Below are positions 1 through 6,900 of a DNA stretch of 21,494 nucleotides, one piece after another (position 1 is the stretch's first letter; every line of letters starts with the position of its first letter). The notes under the pieces are model-generated. The model was given only the letters and a program-made list of their open reading frames with translations. It had not been told where the DNA came from and did not search any database. The translations under genes and the position numbers were made by a program. Origin of the DNA: a virus; IMG/VR virus record IMGVR_UViG_3300031227_000508, positions 1 to 21,494 of that record; one strand, 5' to 3'.

Positions 1-145
1 GGCAACTGCTTCACAGCTCCAACGTTATCGCGGTCTATCATCTCCAGCGTGATACCAACGTAGTTACCCTTCTTGATAAAGGTACTCGTCTCTTCGTTGT
101 CACTCCACGCCTTCTCAGTGTAGGCAGCCCCTTCCGTCACCGTGT
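1..145. repeat. Terminal direct repeat, left copy
   Basis: It matches 21350-21494 at 143 of 145 positions. The mismatches are at 15 (A versus C) and 123 (G versus A). Both fall in the third position of alanine codons of the capsid gene. The simplest reading is the overlap of a circular or circularly permuted genome of 21,349 bp, with two variants in the sampled population. Confidence 0.9.
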
Positions 146-1424
146 CCAGATCAGCGATACCACCGAGGCTAATCCAGGTAATATCGTTCAGAGTGGTAAA
201 GTCCTCTTCGTATGCGATCGGAGCCCACCACTGAGGACGCATGTTGTAGGACTTGAGCAGTACTTTGTTCAGAGCATTTTTCACCACCGAGGTCATGGTA
301 GAGGTGGTGACTTCACACGTCAACTGGACGCGATCGGGATTGAACCGGCCGTACATTTCGTGGTCACCGGTCAGCATCAGATACAACTCGCGGATCCCAG
401 ACAGCCTGGGCAAGTCCGAATGTTCGCTCGGAATCTCCAGCCCCATCAGTCGGTCACACGCCATCTGCACACGATCCATCGTATCCCACATGCCACGAAC
501 GCGAGGAAGCGACAAACGATCCCCTGCAGGGGATCCATCACTCCCCGTACCCATCCCCTGAATCACACTCGACTCCTGGAGATCAGCCCACGCCTTGCGA
601 ATGGCCGTCACTTCCTTCTGGAGATCAGCAGCATCGAAGATGCCACCCTTGAACCGCTCCTCCAGAAGAGTAGCCATAGAAGCCGGCAAGTCCGAGTTCG
701 CAGCCATCACCGACCCCAACACCGCAGCACACTGCACTCGCCGCAGCTCCACTATTTCCATCCCTTGAGCCGCAGCCGTTACCAAAGCCTCATCATTCGT
801 ACTTCCCCCCTGTTCTGTCCCACGGGGGGGATTAAGGGGGGGCTGTACCTGCTTCCTCACCTCACCCACACCCACACTTACAGACTCAACTACTTTCTCA
901 CCCATCTTGCCACCTCCATGGCCACCATGTACACTATTCAACACCCGCTCAAAACTTCCACCCGCGGCAGGATCAAAAACTATATCGACACTATTCACCC
1001 GCCGAATCTCCTCGACATTCACCCCCTTCCTCCGGATATACAAATCCGCACTCAACCCCACCCGAGGCACCGCCAGACCACGTTCACGATCAGACACCAA
1101 TTGGCGCAGGAACCCTTCCAACCAACTGGAGGGAGTCATCAGCCGCAGCCGGCCTGCTATCCCCTTCTCAGCCTGGTATCGCACCTGAGTGATCACTCCC
1201 GCGAGATCTCCCACGCTCCTGCCACTATCAAAGAACCCGCTATGATCCACAAACACATTCGCATTCTCGAACAGACCGACCGCGTCTTGAAGAACACCAG
1301 GCGAGAACTCTACCCCGTTTGCTTCACCAGGTCGTATACAAACCACGTCAAACAACCCACCATCCGACACTGGATCCAAATTGCCCAACTGTACTCTTAC
1401 ATCTTGCTGTATTTCTTCACTCAC
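1..1424 (-). CDS. Fused prohead protease-major capsid protein, N-terminal part (gene split by the window ends)
   Basis: This is the first 474 codons of a gene that continues without a break at 21349 once the window is closed into a circle (668 aa in total). The GTG start at 1422-1424 has a GAGGAG Shine-Dalgarno six bases upstream, and a TGA lies just above it in frame. Residues about 20-160 look like an HK97/S78-type prohead protease: His61 in NVFVDHSG, Ser125 in RVGLSAD, then NSVDIVFDPAAGG (144-156), matching the family's C-terminal core strand. A Gly/Pro-rich linker (about 165-230) leads into the capsid subunit. The protease would process the head, and the rest would form the shell. Families of both kinds exist as separate genes and occasionally as fusions. 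The exact capsid family is not identified. It is downstream of portal and terminase, as expected for a head module. Confidence 0.85.
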   Translation of the reverse strand, partial: MSEEIQQDVRVQLGNLDPVSDGGLFDVVCIRPGEANGVEFSPGVLQDAVGLFENANVFVDHSGFFDSGRSVGDLAGVITQVRYQAEKGIAGRLRLMTPSSWLEGFLRQLVSDRERGLAVPRVGLSADLYIRRKGVNVEEIRRVNSVDIVFDPAAGGSFERVLNSVHGGHGGGKMGEKVVESVSVGVGEVRKQVQPPLNPPRGTEQGGSTNDEALVTAAAQGMEIVELRRVQCAAVLGSVMAANSDLPASMATLLEERFKGGIFDAADLQKEVTAIRKAWADLQESSVIQGMGTGSDGSPAGDRLSLPRVRGMWDTMDRVQMACDRLMGLEIPSEHSDLPRLSGIRELYLMLTGDHEMYGRFNPDRVQLTCEVTTSTMTSVVKNALNKVLLKSYNMRPQWWAPIAYEEDFTTLNDITWISLGGIADLDTVTEGAAYTEKAWSDNEETSTFIKKGNYVGITLEMIDRDNVGAVKQL

Positions 1425-1504
1425 GCTCCGCTCCTCTCATAGCCTTCACCTTGCCCGTGCCCTTAGCTAACCCACGAACACTCCCACACTCCCCGTTCCC
1501 ACCC

Positions 1505-1553
1505 AATCTGTGTACTCCGCGTACTCTGCGGAGCATCTGCGTAATCTGCGGAT
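1505..1553. repeat. CGCAGATTACGCAGAT-type short-period repeat, copy 1
   Basis: On the plus strand this reads as short steps built on TCTGCG and TACTCTGCG, with CATCTGCGTAATCTGCGGAT at its right end. The same motif occurs at 4116-4157. It lies between the small membrane gene and the capsid gene. Similar elements are scattered between genes in several bacterial phyla and are often mistranslated as peptides such as NPQITQITQM. Function is unknown. Confidence 0.6.
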
Positions 1554-1795
1554 CACCTCTCCCCCCGTCTAGCCATGCACAACGCCGCCAACCCCAACAA
1601 CAACAGCAACCCCGCAAACCCGTTATACTCCTGGCCAACTCCGACCGCTCCAGCCGTCACAATGTCTGCACCCATACCGACGCTCAGCGAGATAGACCAC
1701 AGCACCAGCCCCAACGCCAGAATCCCCAGCAACCACCCACACCCAGTACCACCAGCAGCAGCGCCACCGTGGTCGTCACCTTTACCCCCACTCAC
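1553..1795 (-). CDS. Small two-helix membrane protein, holin-like
   Basis: An 80-aa protein that starts at GTG 1793-1795, with an AAGGAGG ribosome site five bases upstream. An ATG overlapping the GTG is followed at once by a stop, so it is not used. A Gly/Ala-rich N-terminus is followed by two hydrophobic segments, WLLGILALGLVLWSISLSV (about 21-39) and FAGLLLLLGLAALCM (about 60-74), and a basic tail ARRGER. The size and two-helix layout resemble small holins or other phage membrane proteins, but no family is recognised. It lies between portal and capsid. An upstream start would only add low-complexity sequence over the iteron repeats. Confidence 0.55.
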   Translation of the reverse strand: MSGGKGDDHGGAAAGGTGCGWLLGILALGLVLWSISLSVGMGADIVTAGAVGVGQEYNGFAGLLLLLGLAALCMARRGER

Positions 1796-1810
1796 ATTGC
1801 CCTCCTTTGG

Positions 1811-1885
1811 CCGGATAATAAGCACAACATCAAAACCGGATGATAAGAACAAGGTCCAAACCGGATGATAAGGGCAACTACACAC
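1811..1885. repeat. 25-bp iteron-like tandem repeat, cluster 1 (three units)
   Basis: Three head-to-tail 25-bp units begin at 1811, 1836 and 1861. The conserved half is CCGGATGATAAG (CCGGATAATAAG in the first unit), followed by a looser A/C-rich half. The unit length is not a multiple of three. Related clusters lie at 6237-6347 and 14057-14168. The cluster overlaps the last bases of the portal gene and the ribosome site region of the next gene. The repeats could bind a replication, partition or late-gene protein. Confidence 0.7.
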
Positions 1886-3272
1886 CCTCACTCCCATCTT
1901 CACCTTCACTCTCCTCCACACTTCCCGGGCCAGGCCCCGTCGCCGCACCCTTCGGATCCATCGTCCCCATCCGCCGCATCATCTCATTCACGTCGACCAG
2001 CTCACCCGCGAAACGATAAGCTATCCTCATCGCCGTCTCATCGTCGACCCAACCCTGCTCCTTCATCACCGCCAGAGCTTCCACGATTGTCTTGCCGGCA
2101 TTGGCCAACTTCTCGTTATCATCCTTCGTCAAGTCCTGGACTTCATAGCTCAGCTTCAAATCCTGCCAACCCCACCCGCGACCAACGGCCCTTGCTCTAC
2201 CTACACACACTCTGACCATATCCATCAGCATTTCACAGAAGAACAACTGCCGGTGAATGTAATGGCGAAACGTGGGATCACCCATTTCTGCAGCCGTGGC
2301 TTTAGTTGCACTCTCACCTTCACTCAGGAAGTGGAGCGGAACCCCAGCCCCCACTGCAACCATCAGCCGGATTGCATGCCCATCACTGGCCGCGTCCCAG
2401 CCCTGGAGCTCGGGTTGAACTGTAACCCACTCCTCGTTCTCGTCTGTGATTAAGATACTGCCTGGGGACGGAGGCCTCGCGTACTGTGACCGCTTGGCAG
2501 CTATCTGGTCTCTGGTCGCATTCTTCAACGTCACCTGCCACAGGAAAGCGTTCTTGTACTTGTTGGCCCTGACCCGATCCTCGACCCAGCTCTTGTAATG
2601 GCTCAGCCACTCCAAAATCGAAGCGAGATCCCCCTGGCCACGGACACACCCGATGGGACGATTGATAGCGTAGTGAACCATTACCTGCTTAACAGCCACC
2701 GCACCCGGAGCTTCTGCAGCCGTCCACCAACGCCCCTCTAAGCCGACCTCCTCTTTGTTCTGGCCGGTAGGTGACCTCATTTCGTGATAGCGTAGCTCTA
2801 GCTCATAGTCATTCGGATCAGTCTCGACCTTGTCTATCCTCGAGGCCGGCACCTCGCGGATATAACTCAATCCATCCACTGTATTCGTCGACAACACCAG
2901 GAACAACTCTCCCGACCTGGTCAACTCGTCACACCAGCGGTACACACGCATGTCTAGCCGATTTCGCCTATGCTCCCACATAGAGTCGATGAAGTCCTGT
3001 ACCCAGGGAACTCCGGAGAGGAGTCGCACTCCTGAACCCACAACGTAATCTGTCATCAGCGACACAATCCGGTTTGCCATCGGGTTCGTACGCCATGCCT
3101 CGAGTGCATCCGAGAGCTGAGCCTGCTTCTCATGCCACTGCACATCATGGGGACCAACTGCACCGGCGATCTGCGCCCACCACTTGTCATCAATCACCTT
3201 TACAGCAGCTTGCACCCGACCATCGATCACGTCTCCGAACAGAGCCTGAGCTATTCTAGACCTTATCCCCAT
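1878..3272 (-). CDS. Portal protein
   Basis: A 464-aa protein of normal portal length. The ring of portal subunits forms the vertex through which DNA is packaged and to which the tail attaches. Portal-like features are the N-terminal amphipathic region, RIVSLMTDYVVGSGVRL, the long middle region with ELFLVLSTNTVDGLSYIREVPASRIDKVETDPND, and LASILEWLSHYKSWVEDRVRANKYKNAFLWQVTL. The C-terminal 40 residues are Gly/Pro/Glu-rich and probably disordered. The ATG at 3270-3272 has AGGAG seven bases upstream and starts three bases after the previous gene's stop, so the two are co-translated. Position after terminase and before protease-capsid supports the call. Confidence 0.88.
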   Translation of the reverse strand: MGIRSRIAQALFGDVIDGRVQAAVKVIDDKWWAQIAGAVGPHDVQWHEKQAQLSDALEAWRTNPMANRIVSLMTDYVVGSGVRLLSGVPWVQDFIDSMWEHRRNRLDMRVYRWCDELTRSGELFLVLSTNTVDGLSYIREVPASRIDKVETDPNDYELELRYHEMRSPTGQNKEEVGLEGRWWTAAEAPGAVAVKQVMVHYAINRPIGCVRGQGDLASILEWLSHYKSWVEDRVRANKYKNAFLWQVTLKNATRDQIAAKRSQYARPPSPGSILITDENEEWVTVQPELQGWDAASDGHAIRLMVAVGAGVPLHFLSEGESATKATAAEMGDPTFRHYIHRQLFFCEMLMDMVRVCVGRARAVGRGWGWQDLKLSYEVQDLTKDDNEKLANAGKTIVEALAVMKEQGWVDDETAMRIAYRFAGELVDVNEMMRRMGTMDPKGAATGPGPGSVEESEGEDGSEGV

Positions 3273-3275
3273 CTA

Positions 3276-4118
3276 TCAACTCCTGTCCTTCCACTTGATT
3301 ATGTTCTGGGCTACACCCAGCCCCGCCACAGCAGCCACAATATAAGTCCAGAGCCGCAACAGATTAACAGCATACACTGCTACGGTGACGATCTGTTCTT
3401 GACGCTCGTTACAGGTTGCAGCCGGCGTCATCCTCAACGCCGGAGGCACAACCAGGTAGAATGCCCCTGTTGGCATAGGAGATGGGACTGGAGTCGGAGA
3501 TGGGACTGGAGTCGACGTAGGCACGTGCGTTAGAGATGGGACTGGAGTCAGCGTGGGCACGTGCGTCGGAGATGGGACTGGAGTCGACGTAGGGAGGGAT
3601 GTCGGCGTAACAGTGTGCTTTACGGGCGACACTTCACAAGTCGCCTTCCACAAAATCGGACCGCACATCGCCGGTGGATTCGGCCAATGTACCACCTCTA
3701 ACCCCCAGGAACCCACCGGAGATGTCACCCCCCAGGCCTCGCAACCAACCGGGTAAATGACGTAAATCCTCAACGCCTCCACAGGTCCAGCGACACAGAT
3801 CCGATATTCACCAGCAGCATCACTCAACGCTGCACCTGCACCAGTCTGCCCACCACCCGCAATCCGATTCACCCGAACCTCTGCCCCCTCGAGAGGAACA
3901 TCTTCACCAACTGTCACCCGACCATACACAGTGTACTCCAGCACAGCCTCCGGACATGGAATCCCCCACTCCTCTGGACCCGTAATCTCACTCGGCCAAA
4001 ACGTCGGTTCTGGATTACAGGTCACCGTCGCCACTGGCATAGCCATGGCCATGGCCACCAGCAAGAGCACTATCACCACCAACACTCTCACACTCCCCCC
4101 ACTTACACCTTGCCTCAT
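3276..4118 (-). CDS. Secreted or membrane-anchored protein with Ig-like domain and Thr/Pro-rich repeats
   Basis: About 280 aa when started at ATG 4116-4118; a GTG at 4083-4085 with GGGAG upstream is an alternative. A strongly hydrophobic signal segment (LVVIVLLLVAMAMAMPVA) is followed by a beta-sandwich-like domain. Its YTVYGRVTVGEDVPLEGAEV and SDAAGEYRICV resemble carboxypeptidase-regulatory or Ig-like folds. Next come about 12-residue Thr/Pro repeats (TPVPSPTHVPTL type) and a C-terminal hydrophobic segment (LWTYIVAAVAGLGVAQNII) with a basic end. This is the layout of a bacterial surface protein with a stalk, and such stalks are common in Chloroflexota. It sits between terminase and portal, where a virion gene would be expected. 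It could be a virion decoration, a lysis spanin-like protein or a host-surface protein. Function unknown. Confidence 0.6.
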   Translation of the reverse strand: MRQGVSGGSVRVLVVIVLLLVAMAMAMPVATVTCNPEPTFWPSEITGPEEWGIPCPEAVLEYTVYGRVTVGEDVPLEGAEVRVNRIAGGGQTGAGAALSDAAGEYRICVAGPVEALRIYVIYPVGCEAWGVTSPVGSWGLEVVHWPNPPAMCGPILWKATCEVSPVKHTVTPTSLPTSTPVPSPTHVPTLTPVPSLTHVPTSTPVPSPTPVPSPMPTGAFYLVVPPALRMTPAATCNERQEQIVTVAVYAVNLLRLWTYIVAAVAGLGVAQNIIKWKDRS

Positions 4119-4157
4119 CTGCGTCCGCATCTGCGTAATCTGCGTAATCTGCGGATT
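4116..4157. repeat. CGCAGATTACGCAGAT-type short-period repeat, copy 2
   Basis: The plus strand carries CATCTGCGTCCG followed by CATCTGCGTAATCTGCG and a further AATCTGCGGATTC. On the minus strand it would encode NPQITQITQMRTQ just before the chosen start of the Thr/Pro-rich gene. It immediately follows the terminase stop. It matches the motif at 1505-1553. Confidence 0.65.
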
Positions 4158-5647
4158 CACAGAACATCCTCCGCCTCCACTACCGCACTCTCGACATAGA
4201 CTCCTGCGGCCTCGTCTAAGAGAGAACAAAGACTGGCGCTGATCAGAAGGTCATCATGTACCAACGGATCCCACACACCCCACCGCATTCGCTTCCCAGG
4301 GCCATCGAGAATCTCATAGTCAGCCTCGCCTACCTCGCGCCAGAACTGAGCATACTCCGGAGAGCCGTCATCCTGGTGATCCTTGAAGCGCCCCGTGTCA
4401 CAGACAGCCAGAAAAGCCCACCCCAGATCTGATTTGCTCTTGCTGCTGAAAACAAAGGGCATCACCCTCCCTGGCATCGTAGCTTCCAGGAAAGACGCCA
4501 TGCCTGCACCAACTCCCGTGGCATCACAGACCACCCAATGAGCCTTCCAAACGCTATTCGCCAAGTCCACGATCTTGGCATAGAGCCGCACGTGCTTTGT
4601 CCCACGCCACCAGTACCGATCCACCACACGATAAGAAGGAGCACCAATCAGAACATCATCACAGGTCGAACGATCCACCTCTACCACCGTCACCGCCGTG
4701 AAGTCTCGGCGGCCAAGCCCCTGCAGGGGCGATAGCGCCTCCATATCCTCGACTTCCTCATCCTCACCGGCGACGTCCACCAGCAGAGCATACTCCCGGC
4801 CTGGGACTCCAGCATCGATCCGCTCATGATCACCCCGCATCTGAGCTTGACGATCCCTGGGAAACATCCCACCCTCACCATCGATGTCCTCCAGAAAGTA
4901 CTGAGTTTTCACCAGGGGATGATTGCGACCGAGGCGCTGTATCTCTCCACGCACGTACTCACCGTAAGCCGGGACCTCCTCTGCAACCCGCTCCCATGGC
5001 ACCAAAAAGACCCGCTTCTGCCCGTCCTGCTGCTCCAGCCTTCGAAGGGCCGCTATGGTCCGAGCCAACAACGTTGTGCTAGTCCATGCCGTGCCCCACA
5101 ACACCGTCACTGCGTTCGTGGAAGCCCCCATCGGTCTGAAATCCTTGCTCCACTTCGATTCCAGCACCTCCTGGGCCTCGTCACACTCCAGGAGGATGTT
5201 GGCCGTGGCACCGACTACGTTAGCTCCTGGCTGAGCGGAGAAGAACACACAACGAGCATTACCCAACCTGGTCATGTAACCTTTCTCTCTGTGATACCGG
5301 CCTCCGTTCCAGCGATTATCCAAGCACGTGTCAAGACGCATGATACTATTGATAGTCTGTGGCTTGAACGTAGGCGAGGCCTTCACGATGAACCCGCCAA
5401 CTCTCTGGAACACGTTCAGGAGATAGGCCTCGAGCTGAGCTGCTGTTTCGTTCTTGCCTGCCTGGCGGCTCATCATCACAGCATAAGTTCCACCACGTTT
5501 ACCCAGCACTGCCCGCGCAACCTCCTGCGCCACCTCGACCTGGTAACCACGCAATGGTCGCTCTATCACGTACCTGCTAAACCGTCCTACATCCGACAAC
5601 CACGCACACGCCAACTTAACGAATCCCCCGCGCCGATCATCACTCAA
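4157..5647 (-). CDS. terL: Terminase large subunit (packaging ATPase-nuclease)
   Basis: A 496-aa protein of usual TerL length. It pumps DNA through the portal and cuts it. The N-terminal ATPase has a Walker A variant MSRQAGKNET (59-68), Walker B ILLECDEAQE (151-160, with the catalytic Glu) and a coupling motif VLWGTAWTSTT (182-192). The C-terminal RNase-H-like nuclease shows three acidic sites: YALLVDVAGE (Asp291), WVVCDATGVG (Asp375) and HDDLLIS (Asp465/466). The ATG at 5645-5647 overlaps the TerS-like stop by four bases, indicating coupled translation. The packaging strategy (cos or pac) cannot be told from the sequence. Confidence 0.93.
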   Translation of the reverse strand: MSDDRRGGFVKLACAWLSDVGRFSRYVIERPLRGYQVEVAQEVARAVLGKRGGTYAVMMSRQAGKNETAAQLEAYLLNVFQRVGGFIVKASPTFKPQTINSIMRLDTCLDNRWNGGRYHREKGYMTRLGNARCVFFSAQPGANVVGATANILLECDEAQEVLESKWSKDFRPMGASTNAVTVLWGTAWTSTTLLARTIAALRRLEQQDGQKRVFLVPWERVAEEVPAYGEYVRGEIQRLGRNHPLVKTQYFLEDIDGEGGMFPRDRQAQMRGDHERIDAGVPGREYALLVDVAGEDEEVEDMEALSPLQGLGRRDFTAVTVVEVDRSTCDDVLIGAPSYRVVDRYWWRGTKHVRLYAKIVDLANSVWKAHWVVCDATGVGAGMASFLEATMPGRVMPFVFSSKSKSDLGWAFLAVCDTGRFKDHQDDGSPEYAQFWREVGEADYEILDGPGKRMRWGVWDPLVHDDLLISASLCSLLDEAAGVYVESAVVEAEDVL

Positions 5648-6078
5648 ATCTTAACCTCGACCTGGCCATCAAGCAGATCCAACACTTCGCTAAATAGCCC
5701 CTCAATCACGTCACCGCTGCCACCCAGAGCATCCCTCGTCTTCAACATCCGAGCGATTCGACTACCGATCTCCCCAATCAACGCCAGATACTTGAGTACA
5801 TCCACCTCCTCACCGGCATCCAACCTCGCCATCATCCAGCGATCCACAGCATCCCGTCTTGAAGCCAACAACGCGATCTCATCATCCAGCGTAGGGACAT
5901 CTCGAACTTCCACTTTGCCGCCCACACCGTAGAACCCATGCTTAACTGCGTTTGTGTTTGCCATGGGGGCACCGACCTGACCTTGTCTGGAATGTGATGC
6001 GCACAGGTCCCCGCCCCTCTTTGCCCATGCCTTGCACCCGGGGTACACACAACGCTTCTTGTCTGGATTTCGCGCCAT
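5644..6078 (-). CDS. terS: Terminase small subunit-like protein with N-terminal zinc finger
   Basis: 144 aa. The N-terminus has CVYPGCKAWAKRGGDLCASH (about 11-30), a Cys4/His-type metal site. It is followed by NTNAVKHGFYG (42-52), close to the 'GNKNALKHG' signature common in TerS-like proteins. The rest is helical and acidic. TerS recognises viral DNA and regulates TerL. The ATG has GGGGGAG five bases upstream, and the stop overlaps the TerL start. As first gene of the late operon, it lies about 90 bases below a good promoter. A metal-binding N-terminus may mean the DNA-recognition role lies there. The assignment rests on context and the KHGFY motif. Confidence 0.72.
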   Translation of the reverse strand: MARNPDKKRCVYPGCKAWAKRGGDLCASHSRQGQVGAPMANTNAVKHGFYGVGGKVEVRDVPTLDDEIALLASRRDAVDRWMMARLDAGEEVDVLKYLALIGEIGSRIARMLKTRDALGGSGDVIEGLFSEVLDLLDGQVEVKI

Positions 6079-6127
6079 ACCATCTCCCCCACACTGCCCT
6101 CATCACTCCAAAAGCCAACTTGTACAC
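5942..6127 (-). CDS. Possible small overlapping ORF with a very strong ribosome site (doubtful)
   Basis: A 61-codon frame starts at GTG 6125-6127, five bases after GGGGAGGAGG, which is the strongest Shine-Dalgarno in the region. It overlaps most of the TerS-like N-terminus in another frame. The product (MYKLAFGVMRAVWG...) is Arg/Gly-rich and resembles nothing known. The ribosome site may instead load ribosomes for a leader peptide or help translation of the TerS-like gene. Real coding is uncertain. Confidence 0.25.
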   Translation of the reverse strand: MYKLAFGVMRAVWGRWYGAKSRQEALCVPRVQGMGKEGRGPVRITFQTRSGRCPHGKHKRS

Positions 6128-6173
6128 CGTCACCTCCTCCCCTAGAACTAACGTGCTATAGAACGTCTGTGCT

Positions 6174-6203
6174 AGCATACCATAAATCATACACAAAAGT
6201 CAA
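6174..6203 (-). promoter_or_regulatory. Late operon promoter
   Basis: On the minus strand, TTGACT (6203-6198), an 18-bp spacer and TATGCT (6179-6174) form a sigma70-type promoter. Transcription would begin near 6167 and run into the TerS, TerL, portal and capsid genes. The 25-bp repeats lie just upstream of it. Confidence 0.65.
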
Positions 6204-6236
6204 GGGTTCTTCCAGTCACTGCTCGGGAGGACGCTA

Positions 6237-6347
6237 CCGGATGATAACAACAACGTCAAAACCGGATGATAAGTGCAACGTCAACACCAGATGAGCCGCA
6301 GCCCGCTTAAACAACGTCAACACCGGATGATAAGTACAAGGTCAAGG
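6237..6347. repeat. 25-bp iteron-like repeat, cluster 2 (four units, one with an 11-bp insertion)
   Basis: Units begin at 6237, 6262, 6287 and 6323. Units 1, 2 and 4 are 25 bp with CCGGATGATAAG (or -AAC) then ACAACGTCAA-like bases. Unit 3 (6287-6322) has lost part of the core and is 36 bp long, that is 25 plus 11. An 11-bp change keeps the helical phase. The cluster is directly upstream of the late promoter, so it could be an operator array or an origin. Confidence 0.75.
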
Positions 6348-6663
6348 ACAGATCACACCAGCAGGCAACGGGTCCCGCCCACCCAAAAGCTAAAACCTAA
6401 GTACATGCCCTGCAAAGGCCTTTTCTTACCAGTCCAGCACCTAGTTTAACTAAGTTTTGTGGCGGGGTGCGCACTTCCGCCGCGCACTATCTTCTCGTCT
6501 CGTGGCCATGGGGTCCGGGCGCGGCGGTTGCGCGGGGGCCGGTCGGGGCCGGTCGTGAGGAAATCGCCCGTCCCCGCCCGTCCCCCGCGCGCTGTTGCAA
6601 ACCTGTGGTCGTTTCATCGTGCCTGATCCTCCACGGGGGGAAGTCTGTCTCATTCCGGGAAAA
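6348..6663. other. Gene-free stretch leading into the adenine-poor region
   Basis: No convincing gene is seen. The left part is mixed in composition, with a small palindrome TAGTTTAACTA near 6442-6452. From about 6460 rightward it becomes GC-rich with few A's on the plus strand. Open frames here lack good ribosome sites. It may contain the promoter of a transcript covering 6664-6843, but I could not identify one. Confidence 0.5.
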
Positions 6664-6843
6664 CCTTCCTGGGCGTGGGTCTGTCGCTCTCTCGTCCGGG
6701 TCCCGCGCCGGTGGGGGCTCGGGTCGGCTGCCGGTCGGCCTGGGTCTCGCCGGTGGGGGTTGGCCGGTCCGTGGGGGTCGGGCCTGGGCTTGTCCGGGCT
6801 GGTCCGTGTCGCTGTTGCTCTCCGCGCCGGCGTCGTTGGGGGC
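6664..6843. other. Adenine-free block 1 (180 bases with no A on the plus strand)
   Basis: Direct reading shows no A from 6664 to 6843. The next A (6844) belongs to the repeat-promoter element that starts at 6846. The block is G/C/T only and rich in runs such as GTGGGGG and GGTCGG. Open frames across it follow from the lack of stop codons. It resembles the larger block on the other side of the promoter but is not an obvious copy. Confidence 0.85.
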
Positions 6844-6845
6844 AA

Positions 6846-6900
6846 TGTCATAAAAATGTCATAACTTTGTCAAGATTCTGGGGCTTCCCTGTGGTATCAT
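6846..6900 (+). promoter_or_regulatory. Promoter A with three 11-bp-phased TGTCA repeats
   Basis: TGTCATAA at 6846 and 6857 and TGTCAAGAT at 6868 are spaced exactly 11 bp. A -10 box TATCAT lies at 6895-6900. With a start near 6907 the repeats centre around -61, -50 and -39, typical of an activator or repressor that takes over the -35 role. The same arrangement occurs at 7679-7733. The RNA would start at the first bases of the A-free tract. On the minus strand the repeats also read TTGACA and TTATGACAT, so minus-strand initiation is possible. Confidence 0.6.

Noticed and set aside
360-1442. 360-codon plus-strand frame opposite the capsid gene
   Set aside because: It is the exact complement frame of the capsid gene. 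The minus protein has family motifs; the plus one is rich in His/Pro/Ser without structure.
1417-1531. 39-codon basic ORF between the small membrane gene and capsid gene
   Set aside because: It starts inside the dispersed repeat, has no ribosome site and overlaps the capsid start.
1811-1885. CRISPR array
   Set aside because: The units are directly adjacent 25-bp tandem repeats without spacers, and no cas gene is present.
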